64,000 nucleotides of DNA from positions 186,001-250,000 of the forward strand of contig NZ_PYXG01000002.1 of the NCBI RefSeq assembly GCF_003043945.1, in the 5' to 3' direction. A program made the translations under genes and the position numbers. Origin of the DNA: Prevotella sp. oral taxon 376. GTDB taxonomy: Bacteria; Bacteroidota; Bacteroidia; Bacteroidales; Bacteroidaceae. This document shows, in pieces, positions 1 to 8,002 of the stretch (the first letter of the stretch is position 1; each line of letters starts with the position of its first letter). The notes under the pieces were generated by a model. The model worked only from the letters and a program-made list of their open reading frames with translations. It was not told where the DNA came from and did not search any database.

Positions 1-1015
1 GCAGAAAAACATGCGCCAGGATTATATCCAGATAGATCCTGTCGTCAAGCAGGCCATAGATATTCTGACCCAAGCATCGGCAAATGCTGGCGGCATGACG
101 GGTATACCTTCTGGTTTCACGAAGCTTGACGAAATAACTTCCGGATGGCAAAAGTCAGACCTTGTCATTATTGCTGGCCGACCGGCCATGGGTAAAACTT
201 CCTTTGCTTTAAGCATAGCGAAAAATATCGCCGTGGATTATAATCGCCCGATAGCCTTCTTCTCACTTGAGATGAATAATGTGCAGCTGGTAAACCGCCT
301 GATATCCAATACTTGCGAGATTGCCGGAAATAAAATTTTGAATGGTCAGCTGTCGCCCGATGAATGGGAGCGCCTCGACAAAAATCTTAATAGACTCATG
401 GGAAGACCTCTCTATATAGATGATACTCCTGCGCTGTCTATCTTCGAGCTTCGGACAAAGGCCCGGAGACTGGTTCGAGAACAGGGGGTGCAGATTATCA
501 TGATCGACTATCTACAGCTGATGAATGCCAATGGGGCGAGATTTGGTAATCGACAAGAAGAAGTTTCCACTATCTCTCGATCGCTGAAAGGGCTTGCCAA
601 AGAGTTGGATATACCCATTCTCGCCTTATCGCAGTTGAACCGTACCGTAGAGAATCGAGATGGAGCTGACGGTAAACGCCCACAGCTGAGCGACCTTCGC
701 GAGTCTGGTGCTATTGAACAAGATGCCGATATGGTATTGTTCGTACATCGCCCTGAATATTATCATATATTTGACGATGGGAACGGACATGACCTTCACG
801 GAATGGCTCAAATCATTATAGCCAAGCACCGCAAGGGTGCCACAGGGGATGTGTTGTTGAACTTTAAGGGACAATATACTCGCTTTGACAATCCTGATGC
901 CAATCAGTTTAACAGCGGACCTGACCAAGGTGGCGAAATCCTGGGAAGCAAAATGAATGGGGAAGAAACTCTTTTGCCTCTTCCTTTGCCTTCAGACGAG
1001 GATGTGCCATTCTGA
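1..1015 (+). CDS. dnaB: Replicative DNA helicase DnaB, 5'-truncated by window edge
   Basis: C-terminal RecA-like motor of the hexameric replicative helicase that unwinds DNA at the fork and works with primase. The frame is open to the window start, so the N-terminal primase-binding domain lies outside. Visible motifs, counted from the first Met at position 11: Walker A GRPAMGKTS near residues 56-64, Walker B IIMIDYLQL near 160-168, and the DnaB motif LSQLNR near 208. The last part, PLPLPSDEDVPF, is an acidic tail of the sort seen in Bacteroidota DnaB. It is followed by leuA on the same strand with its own promoter. No inteins or lesions seen. Confidence 0.97.
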   Translation, partial: QKNMRQDYIQIDPVVKQAIDILTQASANAGGMTGIPSGFTKLDEITSGWQKSDLVIIAGRPAMGKTSFALSIAKNIAVDYNRPIAFFSLEMNNVQLVNRLISNTCEIAGNKILNGQLSPDEWERLDKNLNRLMGRPLYIDDTPALSIFELRTKARRLVREQGVQIIMIDYLQLMNANGARFGNRQEEVSTISRSLKGLAKELDIPILALSQLNRTVENRDGADGKRPQLSDLRESGAIEQDADMVLFVHRPEYYHIFDDGNGHDLHGMAQIIIAKHRKGATGDVLLNFKGQYTRFDNPDANQFNSGPDQGGEILGSKMNGEETLLPLPLPSDEDVPF

Positions 1016-1087
1016 CAAAAAACTCCAATTTGCTACCAAATAGCACGAGAAAGTAATCGTTTTCTTGTTTATTGCGTAAAAAACAAC

Positions 1088-1095
1088 TATCTTTG
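1088..1095 (+). promoter_or_regulatory. Bacteroidota -7 promoter element for leuA
   Basis: TATCTTTG fits the -7 consensus TAnnTTTG used by the primary sigma factor of Bacteroidota. A T-rich stretch with TTG about 20 bp upstream could be the -33 element. The predicted leader to the leuA ATG is about 105 nt. Confidence 0.6.
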
Positions 1096-1205
1096 TCAAA
1101 TCCTTATTCGTCAAAAGAATTTAACTTGGTATATGAAAGGCCTTTCTTAATAACAAAAGAATGATAGGCTTTTCTTTTTATAAAGAAATTATTAAACGAG
1201 AAAAA

Positions 1206-2621
1206 ATGAACGACAGGCTTTACATTTTTGATACGACATTGCGTGATGGCGAACAGGTTCCTGGCTGCCAACTAAATACGGTAGAAAAAATTCAGATTGC
1301 CAAACAACTGGAACAATTAGGTGTTGATGTCATCGAGGCAGGATTTCCCGTATCATCTCCCGGTGATTTTAATTCCATCGTTGAAATCAGCAAGGCTGTT
1401 ACTTGGCCGACCATTTGCGCATTGACCCGTGCTGTGGAAAAAGATATAGACATTGCTGCGGAGTCGCTAAAATATGCAAAGCGAAAGCGTATACATACTG
1501 GGATTGGCACCAGCGACAGCCATATTAAGTACAAATTTAATTCTACCCGTGAAGAAATCATAGAGACAGCAGCTCGTGCCGTTAAATATGCCAAACGCTA
1601 TGTAGAAGATGTAGAGTTTTACGCGGAAGATGCTGGCAGAACCGATGATGAATATCTCGCAAGGGTCATAGAGGCTGTCATTAAAGCGGGGGCCATCGTT
1701 GTCAATATTCCAGATACAACAGGGTATTGTCTACCCGAAGAGTATGGTGCTAAGATCAAGTATCTCATGGAACATGTGGACGGTATTGAAAAGGTACAGA
1801 TATCCACACACTGCCACAATGACCTTGGCATGGCAACAGCCAATACGCTTCAAGGGATATTGAATGGGGCTCGTCAAGTAGAAGTAACCATTAATGGCAT
1901 AGGAGAAAGGGCTGGTAACACATCGCTTGAAGAGATTGCTATGATTTTGAAATGCCATAAGGGAATCGGTATTGAAACCAACATCAACACTACGAAGATT
2001 TATCCTACATCGCGCATGGTGTCAAGTCTTATGAATATGCCTATACAGCCCAATAAGGCTATTGTCGGCAGGAATGCATTTGCCCATTCCTCTGGCATCC
2101 ATCAAGACGGCGTTCTGAAAAATGCGCAGACATATGAGATTATGGATCCAAAGGATGTAGGCCTAGATGACAACGCGATTGTATTAACGGCCCGGAGTGG
2201 CCGAGCTGCCTTAAAATATCGCCTGCATGTAAATGGCATAGAGACTGCCTGGCCTTGGCCTGCAGCTCATAGAAGGCGTCTTCCCGAAATTTCGCCTTGT
2301 GTCCTCGTGCCTGTGGCATTCGCCGCATCCATTCCAGTTCCTTGCGATACAGGTTGTTGGCTCGCGCAATCTCGGCTCTCTGATTGTCAATGCGTTCTTG
2401 ATGTCTCTTCAGGTAGTAGCTGTAGTTTCCCCGATAGGTATAGATGGTTTGATTGTCGAGTTCGAGTATCAGGTTGCATATCCGGTCGAGAAAGAATCGA
2501 TCGTGGGTTACCATCAGAAGAGTTTTGCTTCCTCGCTTCAGGAAGCTTTCAAGCCATTCTATCATCACGAGGTCAAGATGGTTGGTGGGCTCGTCGAGGA
2601 TCAACATGTCCGGCTCGGTGA
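1206..2621 (+). CDS. leuA: 2-isopropylmalate synthase, 3'-truncated; out-of-family tail
   Basis: First step of leucine synthesis: condenses 2-oxoisovalerate with acetyl-CoA. The start chosen is ATG 1206 ([17 protein letters not shown]) rather than the in-frame ATG at 1161, because homology begins there. The catalytic TIM barrel is complete: DTTLRDGEQ at residues 9-17 and metal-binding HCHND at 202-206, followed by the linker with [13 protein letters not shown]. Family-like sequence stops at about residue 346 (position ~2243, HVNGIE). From there the frame reads antisense through an ABC-F gene to a stop at 2621. The C-terminal LeuA regulatory/dimer domain (about 150 residues) is missing and no leuC, leuD or leuB follows. 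It is probably non-functional, or an artefact of a chimeric join; see findings. Confidence 0.85.
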   Translation: MNDRLYIFDTTLRDGEQVPGCQLNTVEKIQIAKQLEQLGVDVIEAGFPVSSPGDFNSIVEISKAVTWPTICALTRAVEKDIDIAAESLKYAKRKRIHTGIGTSDSHIKYKFNSTREEIIETAARAVKYAKRYVEDVEFYAEDAGRTDDEYLARVIEAVIKAGAIVVNIPDTTGYCLPEEYGAKIKYLMEHVDGIEKVQISTHCHNDLGMATANTLQGILNGARQVEVTINGIGERAGNTSLEEIAMILKCHKGIGIETNINTTKIYPTSRMVSSLMNMPIQPNKAIVGRNAFAHSSGIHQDGVLKNAQTYEIMDPKDVGLDDNAIVLTARSGRAALKYRLHVNGIETAWPWPAAHRRRLPEISPCVLVPVAFAASIPVPCDTGCWLAQSRLSDCQCVLDVSSGSSCSFPDRYRWFDCRVRVSGCISGRERIDRGLPSEEFCFLASGSFQAILSSRGQDGWWARRGSTCPAR

Positions 2622-3030
2622 GGAGAACATTGGCAAGAGCCACGCGCTTCTGCTGTCCACCGCTGAGCTGTCCCATGGGCTGATTGAGGTCGTCTATATG
2701 TAGCTGGGTCAGGATTTGTTTTGCCTTGAGCACCTGCTCCGGATTCCCCTGATGGTTGAAGCAGGCATCGAGTACGGAGTCTTCGGGGTCGAACGCTGGC
2801 GATTGTTCCAGATAGCCCACCCGAATGCCATTGCGATAAATGATGTCGCCGGAATCCCGGCTCTCCTTTCCGACGAGGATTGAGAGCAGCGTAGACTTCC
2901 CCGTGCCATTTCGCGCAATGAGCCCAACCTTCTGTCCTTCGGCAATAGAGAAGTTCAGATTGCGGAACAGCACTTGTGCGCCGAAGCTCTTACTTAGGTT
3001 CTGTACATCCAGATAGGGGGTCATGGCCAT
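2140..3030 (-). CDS. ABC-F family ATPase (Uup-like), 3'-truncated
   Basis: ABC-F proteins carry two ATPase cassettes, have no membrane domain, and act on the ribosome (translation factors or resistance proteins). Only the first cassette is present: Walker [13 protein letters not shown] (36-47), signature LSGGQ (122-126), Walker B LILDEP (143-148), switch His176, then the start of the linker, [14 protein letters not shown]. Homology ends near residue 262 (position ~2245). The last 34 residues are read antisense to leuA. Full-length relatives have about 600 residues, so the second cassette is missing. Start is ATG 3030 or 3024. The gene lies 12 bp downstream of engB and probably shares its transcript. 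Confidence 0.85.
   Translation of the reverse strand: MAMTPYLDVQNLSKSFGAQVLFRNLNFSIAEGQKVGLIARNGTGKSTLLSILVGKESRDSGDIIYRNGIRVGYLEQSPAFDPEDSVLDACFNHQGNPEQVLKAKQILTQLHIDDLNQPMGQLSGGQQKRVALANVLLTEPDMLILDEPTNHLDLVMIEWLESFLKRGSKTLLMVTHDRFFLDRICNLILELDNQTIYTYRGNYSYYLKRHQERIDNQRAEIARANNLYRKELEWMRRMPQARGHKAKFREDAFYELQAKARQSLCHLHAGDILRQLGHSGPLIQSRCHLGLHPLDP
2238..2252. other. Breakpoint joining truncated leuA and truncated ABC-F gene
   Basis: Family-like LeuA sequence reading right ends at about 2243, and family-like ABC-F sequence reading left ends at about 2245. The two coding regions therefore abut 3' to 3' with no intergenic DNA. No insertion sequence, inverted repeat or tRNA is visible at the join. 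A few GC-rich bases (ggccttggcc at 2251-2260, palindromic) lie on the ABC-F side. Confidence 0.8.
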
Positions 3031-3042
3031 GGGCTTATAGGC

Positions 3043-3639
3043 TTAAAGCGTCTTGTTGATATCTTCTATATAGTCCAAGACTTCCTTGCGCCCTGTCTTC
3101 TTCTCGCTGCTCGAGATGAAGTAAGGGGGCAAAGTCTCCCAAGTATCCTTTAGGGTTTCCATCCATTTTTCCGCATATAGGCTGGCTTTGGTTATCGCCA
3201 CCTTGTCGGCCTTGGTAAATATGATGGCGAAGGGGATTCCGCTAATTCCGAGCCAGTCAATGAATTCGCGATCCATCTTCATGGCTTCGTGCCGAATATC
3301 CACCAGCACAAAAACATTGACGAGCTGTTCCCGTTGCAGGATATAGCTGCGAATCATCAGGTCCAACTTCTCCTGCACGCTCTTGGAACGCTTGGCGTAG
3401 CCATAGCCTGGCAGGTCTACAAGATACCACTCATTATTGATGATAAAATGATTGATAAGCAGCGTCTTGCCCGGCGTGGAGCTGGTCTTCGCCAAACCTT
3501 TATGATTGCATAGCATATTGATAAGGCTCGACTTTCCCACATTACTTCTCCCGATAAAAGCATACTCGGGTTTAGTGTCCTTCGGGCACATGCTTACTCT
3601 CGGCGCAGAAATGACGAATTCCGACTTCTTTATTTCCAT
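3043..3639 (-). CDS. engB: Ribosome biogenesis GTPase EngB (YsxC/YihA)
   Basis: Small essential GTPase used in assembly of the large ribosomal subunit. The 198 residues match the family length. G1 motif GRSNVGKSS is at 30-38, G3 DLPGYG at 75-80 and G4 TKAD at 142-145. The SSTPGKT switch I segment lies at 53-59. Start ATG 3639 is supported by a -7 element at 3658-3665. The truncated ABC-F gene follows 12 bp downstream. Confidence 0.95.
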   Translation of the reverse strand: MEIKKSEFVISAPRVSMCPKDTKPEYAFIGRSNVGKSSLINMLCNHKGLAKTSSTPGKTLLINHFIINNEWYLVDLPGYGYAKRSKSVQEKLDLMIRSYILQREQLVNVFVLVDIRHEAMKMDREFIDWLGISGIPFAIIFTKADKVAITKASLYAEKWMETLKDTWETLPPYFISSSEKKTGRKEVLDYIEDINKTL

Positions 3640-3657
3640 ACATCTTTATTTTGCCTG

Positions 3658-3665
3658 CAAAGATA
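3658..3665 (-). promoter_or_regulatory. -7 promoter element for engB
   Basis: Reads TATCTTTG on the minus strand, matching TAnnTTTG, about 19 nt upstream of the engB start codon. Confidence 0.6.
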
Positions 3666-3888
3666 AGAAAAAATACGCTAATAACCGCAGGAGAACCAGA
3701 GTTTTAATACGGCTCGGAACTGTTATCGACGGAAAGAGAAAGGGATAAATAAACAAATATAGCGGTCGTCGCCAAACAATACTTGTCACTTGCGGCAACC
3801 CATACCTGTCTAATCAACAGTCCGGGAAATGGCAAGCAAGACATCCTCCCATGGTCCCCGCCAGACAAGGAGGTGGCATCTTGCAGGA

Positions 3889-3993
3889 TTACAAACAGTG
3901 TGTAATCATAGTTTCAACAGCTGAAACTTCTTGTTTCAACGGCTGAAACTCCGAGTTTCAGTAACTGAAACTAAGAGCGTCGATGGCTGAAAC
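3889..3993. repeat. 22-bp-pitch palindrome array, five units (locus D)
   Basis: Five 17-bp units start at 3889, 3911, 3933, 3955 and 3977, exactly 22 bp apart. Unit 1 is TTACAAACAGTGTGTAA. Units 2 to 4 are GTTTCAACAGCTGAAAC, GTTTCAACGGCTGAAAC and GTTTCAGTAACTGAAAC. Unit 5, GCGTCGATGGCTGAAAC, is decayed in its left arm. Unit 4 is a perfect 8-1-8 palindrome, and units 1 to 3 match at 7 of 8 positions. Spacers are TCATA, TTCTT, TCCGA and TAAGA. It lies between divergent genes. Confidence 0.85.
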
Positions 3994-4238
3994 ATTTCCC
4001 CGGGACGACATGCAGAAAGGAGATTTGACACTTTCATGCCTGTCCATAATCGCATTCCTTGTTGCCTAAAAGACTTTTCTGCCGAACCACAACAGATGAA
4101 CACGCCCAGCAGGACATTCCCAGGCTTTCCTGGCAAGGAGCTCATTGCATGAGAAACCTCAAGGTAAAAGGTTTTCTGCTTTCTTTCTAATTTCCCTCAA
4201 AAACTACATGTTTTTCATGCGTTATCCCGGGATTTTTG

Positions 4239-4246
4239 TATCTTTG
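4239..4246 (+). promoter_or_regulatory. -7 promoter element for Gfo/Idh gene
   Basis: TATCTTTG fits TAnnTTTG and lies 75 nt upstream of ATG 4322. Its position decides the start: the upstream ATG at 4145 would precede transcription start. Confidence 0.6.
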
Positions 4247-4321
4247 CATGCAAAAGAGAATTCGAGCTTTGGCGAATGTTCCTTCGGGAATGGGCGACCG
4301 AAGTGGATAAAACTTGTTGAT

Positions 4322-5302
4322 ATGAAGGAAATTAATTGGGGATTCATCGGGTGCGGCGAAGTTACCGAGAAAAAATCAGGGCCGGCCTTCAATCTTGTCG
4401 ACGGCTCGCATGTAATGGCCGTGATGAGCAGAAACCCCGACAATGCCGCATCCTATGCCGCACGACACCATATCAAGAAATGGTATACGGATGCCCAAGA
4501 ACTCATTGACGACCCGGAAATCAATGCCATCTATATCGCGACGCCGCCATCGAGCCATGCCACCTTTGCCATCATGGCCATGCGTTCGGGCAAACCCGTC
4601 TATATAGAGAAGCCCCTTGCGGCAAGTTACGAGGACTGTGTGCGTATCAATCGCATCAGCGAACAAACCGGCGTGCCCTGCTTCGTGGCGTATTACCGGC
4701 GCTATCTGCCTTATTTCAGGAGGGTGAAAAGCATTGTAAACAATGGGGTTCTGGGAAATATCGTCAATGTGCAGATTCGTTTCTCCACTCCTCCGCGCGA
4801 ACTCGACTACAATTCCAACGACCTTCCCTGGCGGCTGCAGCCTGACATTTCGGGGGGCGGATATTTCTATGATCTCGCCCCGCATCAGATAGATCTGCTT
4901 CAGGACATCTTCGGCGTAATTGTCAAGGCCCACGGATATACGGCCAACAGGGCCCATCTCTATCAGGCAGAAGACACCATCAGCGCCTGTTTCCGTTTCG
5001 AGAACGGGCTTGTAGGCTCTGGCTCATGGTGCTTTGTAGGACACAAAAGTGCCAGCGAAGACTGCGTTGAAATCATCGGCGACCGAGGCACGCTCTCTTT
5101 CTCGGTATACAACTACGACCCGATCAGGCTTGTTACCAGCGACGGCATTACAAATATTGTGGTCAAAAATCCTGACTATGTGCAGCTTCCTATTATCAAA
5201 AATGTGATAGAAGACCTGCAGGGCAGTGATATCTGTCGTAGTACAAGCGTAAGTGCTACTCCTACTAACTGGGTGATGGACCGCATCCTTGGTAAGATGT
5301 AA
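4322..5302 (+). CDS. Gfo/Idh/MocA family NAD(P)-dependent oxidoreductase
   Basis: Predicted cytoplasmic sugar or cyclitol dehydrogenase; the substrate cannot be read from sequence. The 326 residues begin with the Rossmann fingerprint NWGFIGCGEV. The family motif EKP (nicotinamide/substrate side) is at 96-98, in YIEKPLAAS. A second domain follows, with GGGYFYDLAPHQIDLL supplying the usual D-x-x-x-H pair. No signal peptide is visible, so it is not of the periplasmic glycosidase type. It is followed 1 bp later by the DUF4421 gene, suggesting an operon of three genes (4322-7334). Confidence 0.9.
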   Translation: MKEINWGFIGCGEVTEKKSGPAFNLVDGSHVMAVMSRNPDNAASYAARHHIKKWYTDAQELIDDPEINAIYIATPPSSHATFAIMAMRSGKPVYIEKPLAASYEDCVRINRISEQTGVPCFVAYYRRYLPYFRRVKSIVNNGVLGNIVNVQIRFSTPPRELDYNSNDLPWRLQPDISGGGYFYDLAPHQIDLLQDIFGVIVKAHGYTANRAHLYQAEDTISACFRFENGLVGSGSWCFVGHKSASEDCVEIIGDRGTLSFSVYNYDPIRLVTSDGITNIVVKNPDYVQLPIIKNVIEDLQGSDICRSTSVSATPTNWVMDRILGKM

Positions 5303-5303
5303 C

Positions 5304-6431
5304 ATGAGAAGGGCAGCGTTGATCATAGGTCTGGCCGTTCCGGCCGTCATGGCCGCGGCAGAGGCGGGCATCCTTACCCGGGACACGCTTCCTTGTCCGC
5401 CGGAAGGTGCAGTCGTGGCTTCTGTCCCCAAACAAGAGAAAAGGGGTATTGGCAATGCGCTTTACCAATTCGTGAAAAAGTTCAGCCAGCTGGACACTAA
5501 TTATGTAGAGCCTCAGAAATACAACTTTGAGGTGATGCTGCAAAACACCAATACCTATGAGGCCTATGCACTATCTACTTCCAACGGGCAACATATCCGC
5601 TTTTCTCCGGATGTGAGCATGAAGCTGGGACCATATGTAGGGTGGAGGTGGATATTCCTCGGGTATACCATTGATTTCAGCCATCTCAGCGGCGGTGGCA
5701 ACAAGCAGGACTTCAACATGAGTTTCTATAGTTCGCAAATCGGATTAGACCTGTTCTATCGCAAGACAGGAAGAGACTATAAGATCCGCGAGATGGACCT
5801 TGGAAAAGATATTGATACGAGTCCGCTAAAGAATGTCGACTTCGACGGAATAGAGGCGAGCATCAAAGGCTTTAATGTCTACTATATCTTCAATCATCGA
5901 AAGTTTTCCTATCCGGCAGCCTATAGCCAGAGCACTGTCCAGCGCAGAAGCGTCGGCTCGTTTCTTGCGGGATTCGGGTATACAACGCACAGTCTGAAAG
6001 TAGACTGGAAGAAATTAGGCCAAATTATAGAAGATCGCCTCGGCTCAACGCTTGCTGCCCAGGTGTTAGACAATACCTTGGCGCACGAGCGCATCCACTA
6101 TGCAGATGTTTCCCTATCCGCCGGATATGCCTATAACTGGGTGTTTGCCTACAACTGGCTGTTTGATATGTCCCTGTCGGCTGCGCTGGCCTATAAGCAT
6201 TCCACCGGCGACATGGAGCGCAGCCGGTTTAAGTTTCGTGATTTCAGTTTTGCCAACTTCAATCTTGACGGTGTCCTTCGCACAGGTATAATATGGAACA
6301 ACGGCAAGTGGTATGCGGGCGCGAACGCTATTTTCCATTCTTATAATTATCGCAAGAGTCAGTTCTCGACGAACACATACTTTGGCAATATCAATATTTA
6401 CATCGGATTCAATTTCGGAAAAAGGAAATAA
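5304..6431 (+). CDS. DUF4421 family outer-membrane-like protein
   Basis: Start ATG 5304 is chosen over a GTG-type start at 5289 because a signal peptide (MRRAALIIGLAVPAVMAAAEA) begins there and the previous stop ends at 5302. The 375-residue product has alternating hydrophobic and aromatic strands and ends in NINIYIGFNFGKRK, a pattern of outer-membrane beta-barrels. DUF4421 proteins occur across Bacteroidota with no established function. The neighbours are an oxidoreductase and a cell-wall amidase-like protein. Family call from sequence resemblance; barrel topology is inferred. Confidence 0.75.
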   Translation: MRRAALIIGLAVPAVMAAAEAGILTRDTLPCPPEGAVVASVPKQEKRGIGNALYQFVKKFSQLDTNYVEPQKYNFEVMLQNTNTYEAYALSTSNGQHIRFSPDVSMKLGPYVGWRWIFLGYTIDFSHLSGGGNKQDFNMSFYSSQIGLDLFYRKTGRDYKIREMDLGKDIDTSPLKNVDFDGIEASIKGFNVYYIFNHRKFSYPAAYSQSTVQRRSVGSFLAGFGYTTHSLKVDWKKLGQIIEDRLGSTLAAQVLDNTLAHERIHYADVSLSAGYAYNWVFAYNWLFDMSLSAALAYKHSTGDMERSRFKFRDFSFANFNLDGVLRTGIIWNNGKWYAGANAIFHSYNYRKSQFSTNTYFGNINIYIGFNFGKRK

Positions 6432-6455
6432 TCCTCGGAAGAGTTTAGTAAATTT

Positions 6456-7334
6456 ATGAAACACGATATCGACAAACACTGTAGGCGAAACATCACAGGT
6501 CTGCTGCTGCTCATATTTTCCTCGTCTCTTTTCGGACAGATCCAATTTTCCAAACAGGATAGTATCCAGGTGGTAACGATGTTGCGGAAGGCTGACGCCT
6601 TGAAGAAAGACACCAACCTGATGCTCTATTTCGGACGGCAGCTCATAGGTGCGCCCTATGTGGCAAAGACCCTTGAGAAGAATCCGCGGGAAAGACTCGT
6701 GGTGAATCTGCGGCAATTTGACTGTACGACATTTGTGGAAAACACGCTCGCATTGACATTATGTGCCAGGAATCATCTGACTCGTTTTGAGGATTTTCTT
6801 ACATTCTTGCGCCTTATTCGCTATCGTAACGGCGAAGTTACCTATGTCAACCGACTGCATTATTTCACGGAATGGATTGCGAATAACACACGCATGGGGT
6901 ATGTAGAAGAAGTTTCAGAGCCCAATCCTCCCTTTACGAAAACTCAAAAGATTGTGATAAACTTTATGTCGACCCATGTTTCACTTTATCCCATGCTGGT
7001 CAAAAATCCATCTTGGATATCCGGCATTCAGAGTGTGGAACATGAACTGCAGGGCAGAGAGTTCCCATATATACCCAAAGAAGAGATCGCGAATACTGCC
7101 GTATTTCGTAACGCGATACATGATGGGGACATCATTGCAATCCTTACATCAAAGCCGGGTCTGGATACATCCCATATCGGGATAGCCGTGTGGCATGTGG
7201 ACGGTCTCCATCTGCTCAATGCTTCACAAATCCACAAAAAGGTCGTTGAAGAACCAATGACACTTAATGCTTACATGAAAAGACATCCCTCACAGATGGG
7301 CATTCGCGTCATAAGGGTGAATCAGTTGCGGTAA
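6456..7334 (+). CDS. DUF1460 amidase-like protein (NlpC/P60-like fold)
   Basis: Predicted exported enzyme of 292 residues in the N-acetylmuramoyl-L-alanine amidase-like DUF1460 family, which acts on peptidoglycan fragments. A signal segment GLLLLIFSSSLFG spans about 15-27. The probable nucleophile is Cys90 in DCTTFVENT (89-97) and the probable catalytic His is 240 in SHIGIAVW, the Cys-His order expected in NlpC/P60-like enzymes. It lies 24 bp after the DUF4421 gene and is the last gene of that unit. Confidence 0.85.
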   Translation: MKHDIDKHCRRNITGLLLLIFSSSLFGQIQFSKQDSIQVVTMLRKADALKKDTNLMLYFGRQLIGAPYVAKTLEKNPRERLVVNLRQFDCTTFVENTLALTLCARNHLTRFEDFLTFLRLIRYRNGEVTYVNRLHYFTEWIANNTRMGYVEEVSEPNPPFTKTQKIVINFMSTHVSLYPMLVKNPSWISGIQSVEHELQGREFPYIPKEEIANTAVFRNAIHDGDIIAILTSKPGLDTSHIGIAVWHVDGLHLLNASQIHKKVVEEPMTLNAYMKRHPSQMGIRVIRVNQLR

Positions 7335-7363
7335 TAAGGCCCTTATCTTATCCCTATTATTTG

Positions 7364-7443
7364 TATCTTTGAACAAAGATTACATTTTTAATTAAAAACT
7401 TTGTTAAAATACTTGATATTTCCAAAATCTATACATACCTTTG
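7364..7443 (+). promoter_or_regulatory. Two -7 promoter elements upstream of AraC-type gene
   Basis: TATCTTTG at 7364-7371 and TACCTTTG at 7436-7443 both match TAnnTTTG. The second leaves a leader of about 55 nt before ATG 7505. Two start points are possible. Confidence 0.5.
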
Positions 7444-7504
7444 TTACCAGTTTAGGGATAAACATATAAATCCGAAAAAACAACATTATAACATCATCAT
7501 TAAT

Positions 7505-7996
7505 ATGTCGAAGTATAATATCACAGAGCTCAAAGAGAAAGAAGCCACTTACCGCACATTAGTCAGTCCCCGTTTGATGGATGAGTTAAAGGAAAAAATT
7601 CTGGAAGTCATCCTCATCCAAAAGAAATACAAAGATAAGGATTATTCTGCGAAACAGCTTGCAAAGGACCTTGGTACCAACACACGCTATATTTCGGCTG
7701 TGGTAAATGTAAAGTTCCACATGAACTATACCTCTTTCGTCAACAAATATCGCATAGAGGAAGCTATGGCCCTGTTGGTCGACAAGCGTTATCAGGATTT
7801 GAACATGGAGGAAATCTCCGATATGGTTGGATTCTCTAATCGTCAGTCTTTCTATGCCTCATTCTTTAAAGTAAATGGCTGTACACCCCGTGACTATAAG
7901 CTGAAGCACCTCTCACAGCATCCGGCTTTAGTGGAAAAGCCTAAGAAAAGAGGTCGCAGGCCGGGCTCAAAAAATAAAAAAACTACAGAAAGATAA
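7505..7996 (+). CDS. AraC-type DNA-binding protein with C-terminal AT-hook-like tail
   Basis: A 163-residue DNA-binding protein with the two helix-turn-helix motifs of the AraC family: YSAKQLAKDLGTNTRYISAVV (about 47-67) and MEEISDMVGFSNRQSFYASFF (101-121), the latter followed by the typical NGCTPRDYK. There is no ligand-binding N-terminal domain; the first 45 residues look helical. The C terminus EKPKKRGRRPGSKNKKT (144-160) has the GRRPG core of an AT-hook. Such small AraC-like proteins are common in Bacteroidota as orphan regulators. It lies just upstream of and codirectional with the peptidase gene (6-bp gap). Confidence 0.85.
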   Translation: MSKYNITELKEKEATYRTLVSPRLMDELKEKILEVILIQKKYKDKDYSAKQLAKDLGTNTRYISAVVNVKFHMNYTSFVNKYRIEEAMALLVDKRYQDLNMEEISDMVGFSNRQSFYASFFKVNGCTPRDYKLKHLSQHPALVEKPKKRGRRPGSKNKKTTER

Positions 7997-8002
7997 AAAA
8001 AG

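Larger units (their letters stand above)
3640..4321. other. Long divergent intergenic region between engB and oxidoreductase
   Basis: About 680 bp with no convincing gene. It holds the engB promoter at its left edge, a five-unit array of 17-bp palindromes at 3889-3993, a small hairpin (CCAGG-CTTT-CCTGG at about 4120-4133) and the -7 element of the oxidoreductase gene at 4239-4246. The open frame running from 4145 into the oxidoreductase starts upstream of that promoter and has no family resemblance before residue 60. Confidence 0.7.

Noticed and set aside
1133..1150. Tiny frame ATG AAA GGC CTT TCT TAA (MKGLS) in the leuA leader
   Set aside because: A leucine attenuation peptide should have several Leu codons and competing hairpins; this has one Leu and only a short GAAAGGCCTTTC palindrome.
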